This document shows positions 35,886 to 44,411 of a stretch of DNA of 64,000 nucleotides, piece after piece (the first letter of the stretch is position 1; the number at the start of each line of letters is the position of its first letter). A program made the translations under genes and the position numbers. The stretch lies in the NCBI RefSeq assembly GCF_006716315.1, contig NZ_VFOV01000001.1, positions 1,036,501-1,100,500 of the forward strand, in the 5' to 3' direction. The notes under the pieces are model-generated. The model saw only the letters and a program-made list of their open reading frames with translations, was not told the DNA's origin and ran no database searches. This DNA is from Nocardioides albertanoniae (lineage in GTDB: Bacteria; Actinomycetota; Actinomycetes; Propionibacteriales; Nocardioidaceae).

Positions 35886-38800
35886 ATGTCCGAGTCCGAC
35901 CAGTCCGTTGCGCCGTCCATCGTGATCACCTACCCCGCCGAGCTTCCGGTCAGTCAGCGCCGCGACGACATCGCCGCCGCGATCCGCGACCACCAGGTGG
36001 TGATCGTCGCGGGCGAGACCGGATCGGGGAAGACGACCCAGCTGCCCAAGATCTGCCTGGAGCTCGGGCGCGGTTCGAACGGGATCATCGGACACACCCA
36101 GCCCCGCCGGATCGCGGCGCGCTCGGTCGCCGAGCGGATCGCCTCCGAGCTCGGCACCGAGCTGGGCGACCTGGTCGGCTACCAGGTGCGGTTCATGGAC
36201 AAGTCGTCCAAGGCGTCCCGGATCAAGCTGATGACCGACGGCATCCTGCTGGCCGAGCTGCAGCGCGACCGCGACCTGCGCCGCTACGACACGATCATCA
36301 TCGACGAGGCTCACGAGCGCTCGCTCAACATCGACTTCCTGCTGGGCTACCTGCGCCGGCTGCTGCCGCGACGGCCCGACCTGAAGGTGATCATCACCTC
36401 GGCCACCATCGACCCGGAGCGGTTCGCGGCCCACTTCGCCGACGCCTCGGGTGAGCCCGCACCGATCATCGAGGTCTCCGGGCGTACGTATCCGGTCGAG
36501 GTGCGCTACCGGCCGCTGATGGAGCTCTCCGAGGAGGACGAAGAGGGCGACGTCGTCGTCCGCGACCAGACCGAGGCCATCGTCGACGCGGTCAAGGAGC
36601 TCTCCGCCGAGGGGCCCGGCGACGTGCTGGTCTTCCTGCCGGGCGAGCGGGAGATCAGGGACGCGGCTGACGCCCTGGGTGACGCGCTCGGGCTGAACAA
36701 GGGGCGCTCCGGGACCGGTCTCGTCGAGATCGTCCCGTTGTTCTCCCGGCTTTCCGCGGCCGACCAGCACCGGGTCTTCTCACCCCACACCGGCCGCCGG
36801 ATCGTGCTCGCGACCAACGTCGCCGAGACCTCGCTGACGGTGCCCGGGATCAAGTACGTCGTCGACACCGGTGTCGCCCGCATCTCGCGCTACTCCGCAC
36901 GCACCAAGGTGCAGCGGCTGCCCATCGAGCCCATCTCGCAGGCCTCGGCCAACCAGCGGTCGGGGCGTACGGGGCGGGTCGAGGCGGGCATCGCGATCCG
37001 GCTCTACTCCGAGGAGGACTTCCTCGGGCGCGACGAGTTCACCGACCCGGAGATCCTGCGGACCAACCTGGCCTCGGTCATCCTCCAGATGGCGTCCCTC
37101 GGTCTCGGTGACATCGCCCGCTTCCCGTTCGTGGAGGCGCCTGATCGGCGCAACATCACGGCCGGCGTACAGCTTCTCGAGGAGCTCGGCGCGATGCGCG
37201 GGCAGCGGCTGACGAAGCTGGGCCGGCGGCTGGCCAGGCTGCCGATCGACCCGCGGCTGGCGCGGATGGTGCTCGAGGCCGAGCGGCTGGGCTGCGTACG
37301 CGACGTCATCGTCGTCGCTGCCGCGCTCTCGCTCCAGGACCCGCGGGAGCGGCCGGGGCAGGACCACCCCAAGGAGCAGGCACAGGCCGACCAGCTGCAC
37401 GCCCGGTTCAAGGACGAGACCTCCGACTTCCTCACCTGGCTGAATCTGTGGCGCTATCTGAAGGAACAGCAGCGCGAGCTCTCCTCGAGCGCGTTCCGGC
37501 GGCTGTGCAAGCGGGAGTTCCTGCACTACGTACGCGTGCGGGAGTGGCAGGACCTCGAGTCGCAGCTGCGGCAGGTGTGCCGGGAGATGAAGATCGACCT
37601 CGGCAGGGCGACGGTGGTCGAGTCTGCTGAGACCGACGGCGAGACTTCGCTGAACTCGGAGGGGGCAGCCTACGACGCCGACGGGATCCACCAGGCGCTG
37701 CTCTCGGGGCTGCTCTCGCACATCGGGGCGTTGGAGGAGCGCGACGCGAAGGCCGACGGTGCGCGTGCGCGGGAGAAGCGCCGGCCGGGGCCACGGGAGT
37801 ATCAGGGAGCCCGCGGGGCGAAGTTCGCGATCTTCCCCGGATCGGCGCTGCACCGGAAGAACCCGCAGTTCGTGATGTCGTCGGAGCTCGTCGAGACCTC
37901 GCGGCTCTGGGCGCGGCAGAACGCCGCGATCAAGCCCGAGTGGGCCGAGAAGCTCGGTCGTGACCTGGTCAAGCGCACCTACTCCGAGCCGGTGTGGTCA
38001 CAGAAGCGCGCCTCGGTGATGGCGCGGGAGAAGGTGACGCTCTACGGGGTGCCGCTGGTCGCCGACCGGCCGGTCGCCTTCGGCAAGATCGACCCCGAGC
38101 TCTCCCGCGAGCTCTTCATCAGGCACGCCCTGGTCTATGGCGAGTGGCGCACCAACCACCGGTTCCTGCGCGACAACGCCAGGCTGGTGGAGGAGGCCGA
38201 GGAGCTCGAGCACCGGGCTCGTCGTCGCGACATCGTGGTCGACGAGCACGCGCTCTTCGACTTCTACGACCGCCGGCTCCCCGACACGATCGTCTCCGGC
38301 GCCCACTTCGACCAGTGGTGGAAGCAGGCGCGTCGGGAGAGCCCCGACCTGCTCGCCTTCGACCTCTCGATGCTCACCAACGAGGCCGCCGGTGAGGTCA
38401 CCGACAGCGACTTCCCGGCGCAGTGGGACCTGCAGGGTCCTGGCGGCGGCCCGCTGACGTTCCCATTGAGCTACCACTTCGAGCCCGGCACGGCCGACGA
38501 CGGGCTCACCATCGACGTGCCGGTCGCCACCCTCAACCGGGTCGGCGCCGACGACTTCTCCTGGCTCGTGCCGGGCCTGCGCGAAGAGCTCGTCACCGCG
38601 CTGATCCGTTCGCTGCCCAAGCAGCTCCGGGTCAGCTTCGTGCCTGCCCCCGACAAGGCCCGCACCTTCCTGCGGGAGACCCCGGCGGGGGAGGAGCCGC
38701 TGCTGACCGCTCTGGAGCGGTGGGCGCGCTCGACCGCGGGCGTCCACATCCCGCGCGAGGCGTGGGACTGGGACAAGGTCCCCGAGCACCTGCGCCCGAC

Positions 38801-39782
38801 CTATCGCGTGGTCGGGGAGAACGGCCGGGTCACCGCTCGGGGCAAGGATCTCGACGGTCTCAAGGAGCCGCTCAAGGGCGAGTTCGAGGCGGCCATCGCC
38901 GAGGTCGCGGCCTCGGGCGGACACACCCGCAGCGGCGAGACGACCTGGGTCTTCGGCGACATCTCCGCGACCGTGACCGAGAAGCGCGCGGGTCATGAGG
39001 TGACGGTGTTCCCGTGCCTCACCGACGAAGGTGCCTCCGTCGGCCTCGTGGTGGCGGGCTCGGCCGAGGAGGCCGAGGCTCGGCACCGACTGGGGGTCGT
39101 ACGCCTCCTGCTCCTGGCGCTTCCCGACGTCGGCAAGCAGGTCGTCGACGGGCTCTCCACCATGGAGAAGCTGGCACTGGCGGGGTCTCCCTACCCGAGC
39201 GCCGCCGAGCTCGTCGAGGACTGTCGAGCCGCCGTCGTGCGTCAGCTGGTCGATGCCCGCCCGCTGCCGCGGACCTCTCAGGCGTACGCCGCAGTGCTGG
39301 CCGCGGCGGGCACGCCGGCCGATCTGACGACGGCTGTTCGTGCGGTGCTCGCCGACGTGATGCGGGCCCTCGACGCCTATCGCGAGACCGACAAGGCGCT
39401 CTCCGGGCGGGCCGACATGTATCAGCTGCCGGCCCTGACCGACATGAAGGAGCAGCTCGCTCGCCTGGTGCACCGCGGGTTCGTCGCGGAAGCGGGCGCG
39501 ACCCAGATCAGGCGCTATCCGACCTATCTCAAGGCGATCGTCGAGCGGCGCCGCAAGCTCGACGCCGACCTGCGCGCCGATCGCACCACCCACGACCGCA
39601 TCGCCTCCCTCCAGGACGCCTACCTGCACCAGGTCGAGGCGCTGGCTGAGGGCCGGCCACCGGGGCCGCGACTGCGACAGCTGCGCTGGATGCTCGAGGA
39701 ATATCGCGTACAGCTCTGGGCCCAGCACCTCGGCACCGCCGAGAAGGTCTCCGACGCGCGCATCCGCAAGCTGCTCGGCTAA
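35886..39782 (+). CDS. hrpA: ATP-dependent RNA helicase HrpA
   Basis: A 1298-residue DEAH-box helicase. Walker A is AGETGSGKTTQ (about residue 40), motif II DEAHERSLN, motif III ITSATIDPERF and motif VI NQRSGRTGRVEAG; the HA2/OB region and a long C-terminal DUF3418 domain (from about residue 690) follow, as in E. coli HrpA (1300 residues). HrpA unwinds structured mRNA and helps to rescue stalled or collided ribosomes. ATG 35886 is chosen on family length; ATG 35874 is an alternative. Confidence 0.95.
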   Translation: MSESDQSVAPSIVITYPAELPVSQRRDDIAAAIRDHQVVIVAGETGSGKTTQLPKICLELGRGSNGIIGHTQPRRIAARSVAERIASELGTELGDLVGYQVRFMDKSSKASRIKLMTDGILLAELQRDRDLRRYDTIIIDEAHERSLNIDFLLGYLRRLLPRRPDLKVIITSATIDPERFAAHFADASGEPAPIIEVSGRTYPVEVRYRPLMELSEEDEEGDVVVRDQTEAIVDAVKELSAEGPGDVLVFLPGEREIRDAADALGDALGLNKGRSGTGLVEIVPLFSRLSAADQHRVFSPHTGRRIVLATNVAETSLTVPGIKYVVDTGVARISRYSARTKVQRLPIEPISQASANQRSGRTGRVEAGIAIRLYSEEDFLGRDEFTDPEILRTNLASVILQMASLGLGDIARFPFVEAPDRRNITAGVQLLEELGAMRGQRLTKLGRRLARLPIDPRLARMVLEAERLGCVRDVIVVAAALSLQDPRERPGQDHPKEQAQADQLHARFKDETSDFLTWLNLWRYLKEQQRELSSSAFRRLCKREFLHYVRVREWQDLESQLRQVCREMKIDLGRATVVESAETDGETSLNSEGAAYDADGIHQALLSGLLSHIGALEERDAKADGARAREKRRPGPREYQGARGAKFAIFPGSALHRKNPQFVMSSELVETSRLWARQNAAIKPEWAEKLGRDLVKRTYSEPVWSQKRASVMAREKVTLYGVPLVADRPVAFGKIDPELSRELFIRHALVYGEWRTNHRFLRDNARLVEEAEELEHRARRRDIVVDEHALFDFYDRRLPDTIVSGAHFDQWWKQARRESPDLLAFDLSMLTNEAAGEVTDSDFPAQWDLQGPGGGPLTFPLSYHFEPGTADDGLTIDVPVATLNRVGADDFSWLVPGLREELVTALIRSLPKQLRVSFVPAPDKARTFLRETPAGEEPLLTALERWARSTAGVHIPREAWDWDKVPEHLRPTYRVVGENGRVTARGKDLDGLKEPLKGEFEAAIAEVAASGGHTRSGETTWVFGDISATVTEKRAGHEVTVFPCLTDEGASVGLVVAGSAEEAEARHRLGVVRLLLLALPDVGKQVVDGLSTMEKLALAGSPYPSAAELVEDCRAAVVRQLVDARPLPRTSQAYAAVLAAAGTPADLTTAVRAVLADVMRALDAYRETDKALSGRADMYQLPALTDMKEQLARLVHRGFVAEAGATQIRRYPTYLKAIVERRRKLDADLRADRTTHDRIASLQDAYLHQVEALAEGRPPGPRLRQLRWMLEEYRVQLWAQHLGTAEKVSDARIRKLLG

Positions 39783-39819
39783 GCGGTCGTGCTGCTGGAA
39801 CGGGCCGGCGCGACGAGGG

Positions 39820-39888
39820 GTAACACGTCGTTCGTAGGACTACTCGCCCGTTCTGAACGACCGGATAGTCCTCCGAACGACGTGTTAC
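39820..39888. repeat. 69-bp palindromic element between hrpA and the next gene
   Basis: GTAACACGTCGTTCG (39820-39834) pairs perfectly with 39874-39888, AGGACTA (39836-39842) with TAGTCCT (39866-39872), and CGTTC with GAACG in the centre. The whole 69 bases fold on themselves. It may be a terminator for hrpA, but the following gene runs in the same direction. The CGTTCG-AGGACTA unit occurs as forward then inverted copies, like the other repeat clusters here. Confidence 0.8.
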
Positions 39889-39918
39889 AGCGCGCGGCGG
39901 CCCGCTAGGCTCGAACGG

Positions 39919-40515
39919 ATGGCCAGAGAGTTTCATTCGCCGATGCGTCCCGGGGACGGCTTCTTCGACTCCCTCCTCGGGGGCGACGATCCTGCGCTGG
40001 TGCAGGAGGCGGCCGACACGGCGGCGACGGCGCTCGTACGCGGCGCGCGCGACAGCGACGACCCGGCTGTGGCCGAACGGATCCTGCACCTGGCCGAGTC
40101 CGAGGGCATCGAGACGATCGCCGAGGTCTGGTCGGGCTCGCCGGCAGAGTCGCTGGCCGGCTGCCTGTGGCGGCTCTACCTGCTGCGCAGCTGGGTCTAC
40201 GCCGACCCGGTCGGGGCGGCGCGCGAGTTCGAGGCCGGGCGCGCGAAGGCGCAGGTCGCGCAGGTGGTGGCCGGTGTCGGGAGCCCTCCGGGGCCCGAGG
40301 AGCTCAAGTCGATGGTCGACGAGGTGCTGCGCGGCATCGTCACCAGCGACTTCGCCGACGTGCTGCTCCGCGCTGCCGCCTTCGCCCGCGTCGTCGCCGC
40401 CGGACGGGCAGCCCTCGACCCCGACGCGGACGGTAAGGACGTACGCAACATGCTGCTGCTCTCCGAGCAGCTCGAGGCCGCGGGACATGCCGAGCTCGCG
40501 CAGCGGCTCACCTGA
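39919..40515 (+). CDS. conserved hypothetical protein, mostly helical
   Basis: A 198-residue soluble protein with a helical, alanine-rich make-up and no membrane segments. It opens MAREFHSPMRPGDGFFDSLLGGDD and contains RLYLLRSWVYADP and a conserved-looking EVLRGIVTSDFADVLLRAAAFARVVAAGR stretch. I do not recognise the family with confidence; actinobacterial genomes often carry such a gene. It is followed by a 356-bp gap that holds a structured RNA. Confidence 0.7.
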   Translation: MAREFHSPMRPGDGFFDSLLGGDDPALVQEAADTAATALVRGARDSDDPAVAERILHLAESEGIETIAEVWSGSPAESLAGCLWRLYLLRSWVYADPVGAAREFEAGRAKAQVAQVVAGVGSPPGPEELKSMVDEVLRGIVTSDFADVLLRAAAFARVVAAGRAALDPDADGKDVRNMLLLSEQLEAAGHAELAQRLT

Positions 40516-40542
40516 GGATGTGTCGGCGGTTGTCAGCGCCGT

Positions 40543-40850
40543 TAGAATAGGTGCCGAACACGTCGGGCCGCGGCAGCCCCGGGTCCCAAAATTAGCCGCT
40601 ACGAGCGGCCATGCGCCGTGAGGCGCTCCCGGTCCGGCGTGTTCTTCATCGTGATGGCGGCCAGGCGATGCGCTCGGCCTGGAGATCGTCGAAAAAGTGA
40701 TCAACGACGCACCCGATCCGCTCCGGTGAGTGCGGAGATGGAGCCGGAGAGAGGATCCCGGCCAGCGCTTTCTCAGGATCTGTCCAGGTAGGTATCGTAA
40801 AGTGAATCGCTGGTAAACCGGGTCTGTGGTTCCATCACAGACCCGGTCTT
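40543..40850 (+). ncRNA. structured leader RNA upstream of the solute-binding protein gene
   Basis: The 356-bp gap has no ORF but dense pairing: GAACACG (40556) with CGTGTTC (40638) closes a multibranch region holding GCCGCT-ACG-AGCGGC (40595-40609) and GCGCC-GTGA-GGCGC (40613-40626); further stems follow, and a terminator ends at 40846. TAGAAT at 40543 may be the -10 box. It may be a riboswitch-type leader or a small RNA. Actino-ugpB, a published candidate motif found upstream of such binding-protein genes, is worth testing but not shown. Confidence 0.5.
40818..40846 (+). terminator. intrinsic terminator or attenuator in the leader RNA
   Basis: CCGGGTCTGTG (40818-40828) pairs perfectly with CACAGACCCGG (40836-40846) around a 7-base loop and is followed by tcttggtgtt. 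It ends only 16 bases before the ribosome site (GGAGG at 40862) of the solute-binding protein gene, so it either ends an upstream RNA or attenuates this gene. Confidence 0.8.
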
Positions 40851-40871
40851 GGTGTTGAGATGGAGGAAATG

Positions 40872-42245
40872 GTGCGGCGCACGCGGCTGACAACGGCGCT
40901 TCTCGCGACGGTTCTCACGGCGACGCTCGCCGCCTGCGGTGGTGAACCGGCCCCGGAGCCGTCACCGAGCGCCGCGACGAAGGCGCCGGCCAAGGCGACG
41001 CTCGTCTTCGGCGTCTCGGGCCACAAGAAGCTGGTCGACACCTACAAGCAGCTAGCGGCCGAATACACCCGCGCCGTCCCCAACGTCACCGTCGAGGTGA
41101 AGTCCTGGCCCACCGAGGACCAGCTCACCGCCGCGATGAAGAGCGGGGAGAAGGTCGACGTGGTGCTCACCCCGCGCGCCGACGTGGCCGGTTTCGCCGA
41201 AGACAAGCGGATCCAGCCCGTCGACACCTTGCTGGAGGCTCGCAACGTCGACTTCGGCGACAAGTACTCCCGTGAGGCGATGGAGGACTTCTCCGTCGAC
41301 CGTCGCCTCGAGTGCATGCCCTACTCCGTCTCGCCGCAGGTCGTCTACGTCAACACCGGACTCGTCGACCTGGCCGGGATGAAGGAAGCCGGTGTGCCCA
41401 CGCCGAGCGCCCGGGCCGACGGTTCGCTGCGCAACTGGACTCTCGAGCAGTTCAGCTCGACGATGACCTACGCCGGCGAGCACAAGAAGGGTGTGCGAGG
41501 CACCTACGTCGAGCAGAACCTCTCGGCGCTCATGCCCTGGCTCGCCGGTGCCGGCGCCACCCTCTTCGACGACCCGCTGACTCCGACGTCCACGGCGCTC
41601 GGTGACTCCGCCGGCGCCTACGAGGACCTCGTCGAGGCGTTCAGCCAGCCCAACGTGCTGGCCACCAACAAGGACCTCGGCAAGCGCACCCCGTTCCAGG
41701 CCTTCAAGCAGGGCCGCCTGGTCGCGTTGGCCGGTGACCGGTCGCTGGTCTCCGACCTGCGCGCCACCGAGGGCATCGAGTGGGACGTGATGCCGATGCC
41801 GGGCGGCAACGGCACCACCGGTGAGTACGCTGGCCTGTGCATGGGCTCGAAGACCGCCGACGCCGACACCGCGGCCGACTTCCTCGCCTACCTCATCTCG
41901 ACCGAGTCGGTCGTGAAGATGGTCCGCACCGGCCACTTCGTGCCGGTCAACTCCGAGGTCGGCTATGCGCCGGTCTTCACCCAGCCCGAGCGCAACCCCA
42001 AGAACGCCCGCATCTTCACCGACACCGTGCGTGACATGCAGGTGCTTCCCGAGGCCTCCCAGATCACCCAGCTGCAGAAGATCGCCGCCCAGGCCGTACG
42101 CGGTTCGATGACCGTCGCCGAGCCCGACCAGATCGAGGACTTCGCCGTTCAGATCGACGAGCTCTCCAAGACCGTCTTCCCCCAGCCCACCCCTTCCTCG
42201 TCCCCGTCGACCTCTCCCTCAGGCTCTCCCTCCCCGAGCGCCTGA
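40872..42245 (+). CDS. ABC-type solute-binding lipoprotein (family 1), orphan
   Basis: A 457-residue lipoprotein. The signal peptide ends in a lipobox LAAC (cysteine near residue 22), followed by a Pro/Ala linker and a family 1 solute-binding fold (AGEHKKGVRGTYVEQN, WLAGAGATLFDDPLTP, PMPGGNGTTGEYAGLCMGS). This type binds sugars or glycerol phosphates. GTG 40872 is chosen, 5 bases after GGAGG; ATG 40860 and 40869 are in frame. The C-terminus ends in a Ser/Pro-rich tail. No permease or ATPase gene is adjacent, so it must work with distant partners or as a sensor. Confidence 0.88.
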   Translation: MRRTRLTTALLATVLTATLAACGGEPAPEPSPSAATKAPAKATLVFGVSGHKKLVDTYKQLAAEYTRAVPNVTVEVKSWPTEDQLTAAMKSGEKVDVVLTPRADVAGFAEDKRIQPVDTLLEARNVDFGDKYSREAMEDFSVDRRLECMPYSVSPQVVYVNTGLVDLAGMKEAGVPTPSARADGSLRNWTLEQFSSTMTYAGEHKKGVRGTYVEQNLSALMPWLAGAGATLFDDPLTPTSTALGDSAGAYEDLVEAFSQPNVLATNKDLGKRTPFQAFKQGRLVALAGDRSLVSDLRATEGIEWDVMPMPGGNGTTGEYAGLCMGSKTADADTAADFLAYLISTESVVKMVRTGHFVPVNSEVGYAPVFTQPERNPKNARIFTDTVRDMQVLPEASQITQLQKIAAQAVRGSMTVAEPDQIEDFAVQIDELSKTVFPQPTPSSSPSTSPSGSPSPSA

Positions 42246-42246
42246 C

Positions 42247-42395
42247 GGTCGAGAGGTCAGGCCTGCAGGTCGAGAAGTCAGGCCCGCAGGGCGAGAAGTC
42301 ACTTCTGCAGGCTGAGAGGTCAGACGGTGACGTGTCGACCTGCAGACGTGACGCCTCGGCCTGCAGGAGTGACTTCTCGGCTGCGGGGGTCAGGA
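42247..42395. repeat. 21-bp repeat cluster, forward then inverted (copy 1)
   Basis: Four forward units of 21 bp (start 42247, 42268, 42289, 42310; pattern GGYCGAGARGTCA, 3 variable bases, CTGCA) are followed by a CGTG spacer and three inverted units (42335, 42356, 42377). The first unit starts 2 bases after the solute-binding gene stop and the last overlaps the end of rnd, including its stop codon. A second cluster of the same unit lies at 51875. No known element matches. Confidence 0.9.
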
Positions 42396-43697
42396 GTCGG
42401 AGGAGTCGTCGTCGGGCTCGGCGTGCAGGATGGCGTCGGTGAGGAGCGGGGCGGTGAGGGCGATCTGCCAGCCTCGAGCGCCGAGGCCGGCGAGGCGCTC
42501 GATGATGTCGTCGAGGAGTGCGCCGGGCTCGCGGGTCTTGGGCGGAGCCCACATGGTGCGGCGCAGGAAGTCGGGGGTGAGGAGGTTCTCGGCGGGCAGG
42601 TTGCGCTCCTCGGCCAGAGCGTTGACCGACTCGCGGGCCAGGGCGAGGCGCCGTGCGGCGACCGGGTCCTTGTCGGACCACGCGCGCGGCGGGGGAGGGC
42701 CGTCGGAGCGGGGTGAGCGCACCGGCAGCTCGTCCTCGCCCATCGTGACGGCGTCGTCGAGCGCCTTGAGCCACGAGGTCACGTAGCGCTCGGCGCCACG
42801 ACCGTGGAAGCCCTTCAGCCCGAGGAGCGAGGCCTTGTCCTGGGGGAGCTCCTGCGACGCGGCCACGATCGCGGCGTCGGGGATGATCCGGCTCGGCGTG
42901 ACGTCGCGCTGCTGCGCGATCCGGTCACGCTCGGTCCACAGCCCGCGCACCGCGGCGAGACCGCGGCGGCCGCGGACGCGATGCATCCCGGACGTACGCC
43001 GCCAGGCATCGACGCGCACCGGCGCCTCGAAGCCGCGCAGCCAGTTGAACTCCTGCCGGGCCCACTCGTCCTTGCCCTGCTCGACGAGCTCGGCGGCGAG
43101 CGCTTCGCGGAGCTCGACGAGCACCTCGACATCGAGAGCTGCGTACTCGAGCCAGGCATCCGGCAGCGGCCGGGTCGACCAGTCGGCGGCCGAGTGCTCC
43201 TTGAGCATCGTGAACCCGAGCACGGTCTCGACCAGGGTGCCGAGCCCGACGCGCGGGTAGCCCAGCAGGCGTCCGGCGAGCTCGGTGTCGAACAGCGCCG
43301 TCGGGTGCAGCCCCAGCTCACTGAGGCACGGAAGGTCTTGGGTGGCGGCGTGCAGGATCCACTCGGTGCCGTCGAGCGCATCGATCAGGGGCTGCATCGT
43401 GGTCAGCCCGATCGGGTCGATCAGCCAGCTCCCGGACCCAACGCGTCGCAGCTGGAGGAGGTAGGCGCGGTTGGAGTAGCGATAGCCGGAGGCGCGCTCG
43501 GCGTCGATCCCGACGGGTCCGGTGCCGCGGGCGAGCGCCTCGGCGGCCTTGGCCAGGCCGTCGTCGGTGTCGATCACCGCGGGCAGCCCGTCGCGCAGCG
43601 TCAGCAGGGGAGCCGGCGCGACCTCTTCCTCGGTCTCCGGTGCGATCGCGGCTTCGGCCTTCGGGTCGGTCTTCGGGTCTGGGTTCTCGTTGTTCAC
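42390..43697 (-). CDS. rnd: ribonuclease D
   Basis: A 435-residue 3'-5' exonuclease of the DEDD family with tRNA/stable RNA processing roles. Exo I is GIDAERASGYRYSNRAYL, exo II LHAATQDLPCL, and exo III has the YAALDVEVLVELRE segment; an HRDC-like domain follows from about residue 230. GTG 43697 overlaps the stop of the DUF3000 gene (GTGA), so translation is coupled. Its 3' end runs into the 21-bp repeat cluster. Confidence 0.92.
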   Translation of the reverse strand: MNNENPDPKTDPKAEAAIAPETEEEVAPAPLLTLRDGLPAVIDTDDGLAKAAEALARGTGPVGIDAERASGYRYSNRAYLLQLRRVGSGSWLIDPIGLTTMQPLIDALDGTEWILHAATQDLPCLSELGLHPTALFDTELAGRLLGYPRVGLGTLVETVLGFTMLKEHSAADWSTRPLPDAWLEYAALDVEVLVELREALAAELVEQGKDEWARQEFNWLRGFEAPVRVDAWRRTSGMHRVRGRRGLAAVRGLWTERDRIAQQRDVTPSRIIPDAAIVAASQELPQDKASLLGLKGFHGRGAERYVTSWLKALDDAVTMGEDELPVRSPRSDGPPPPRAWSDKDPVAARRLALARESVNALAEERNLPAENLLTPDFLRRTMWAPPKTREPGALLDDIIERLAGLGARGWQIALTAPLLTDAILHAEPDDDSSDS

Positions 43698-44332
43698 GCG
43701 CCGCGCTGCCCCCGTCGGCTCGGCATGACGGTGACACCCTCCGGCACCGGAGGAAGTCCCGCGGCCGTGCAGAGCAGCTCGCCCCACGCCTCGGTATGTG
43801 GTTTCACGTCGGTAGCGCCTGCTGCGTCGCCGACGGGCGTCCAGGAGGCGCGGATCTCGATCTGGGCGGTGCCGTCCTCCTCGGACATCCCGCCATAGGC
43901 CTCGGTGGCGACCCTCGTCACGGTGCCCGCGGCAGCGACGTGCTCGGCGCCGTGTCCGGCCAGGGCGTCGACCAGCCAGGACCAGCCGACCTCGCCCAGC
44001 AGCGGGTCGCTGATGTGCTCGACGTCGATGTCGGCGCGCACGTAGGCGACCAGTCGGAAGGTGCCGGGGAGCCCGTTCACCGATCCCCAGGCGTCGTTGC
44101 CGTCCGGGTCGTGCAGCAGGATCAGTCGCCCGGTGGCCACGTCGACGTCGTCGATGGTCACGTCGGCCGACAGCGCTGCCGCGAACGGCGCGATCCGCTG
44201 CGGCGCGGGCATCTCCTCGCTCAGCACCTCGGGTCGAAAACTCGCGGCGCGCAGCCCTTCCGCAGCGGATCGGAAGGCGGCTGGACCGCTCTCCGCTCCC
44301 GCGGTGGGACGCGACTCTCCACGGACGACCAT
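43694..44332 (-). CDS. DUF3000 family protein
   Basis: A 212-residue actinobacterial protein of unknown function. Recognised by its RPEVLSEEMPAPQRIAPFAAAL segment, by GRLILLHDPDGNDAWG and by its place between hemE and rnd, where DUF3000 genes usually lie. I start at ATG 44332, which leaves 79 bases to the divergent hemE; the longer frame would run into hemE. No signal peptide or membrane segment. Confidence 0.82.
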   Translation of the reverse strand: MVVRGESRPTAGAESGPAAFRSAAEGLRAASFRPEVLSEEMPAPQRIAPFAAALSADVTIDDVDVATGRLILLHDPDGNDAWGSVNGLPGTFRLVAYVRADIDVEHISDPLLGEVGWSWLVDALAGHGAEHVAAAGTVTRVATEAYGGMSEEDGTAQIEIRASWTPVGDAAGATDVKPHTEAWGELLCTAAGLPPVPEGVTVMPSRRGQRGA

Positions 44333-44411
44333 GTGAACAGCGTATGTCTTCGGCGCGATTCGCGATGTGCGTACACGCCGCGCCGGGTGGGACCATTGCC
44401 CAGTGGTAGCC

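Noticed and set aside
40530..40548. PafBC-type (RecA-NDp) DNA-damage promoter, TTGTCAGCG followed by TAGAAT
   Set aside because: The boxes look right but are only 4 bases apart instead of about 8, and the downstream gene is not a repair gene.
40516..40871. RNase P RNA, 6S RNA or cobalamin riboswitch
   Set aside because: The conserved sequence boxes of these RNAs (for example GAGGAAAGTCC of RNase P RNA or the GCCACTG box) are not visible.
42247..42395. CRISPR array
   Set aside because: Units of 21 bp follow each other without unique spacers, half of them are inverted, and no cas gene is in the window.
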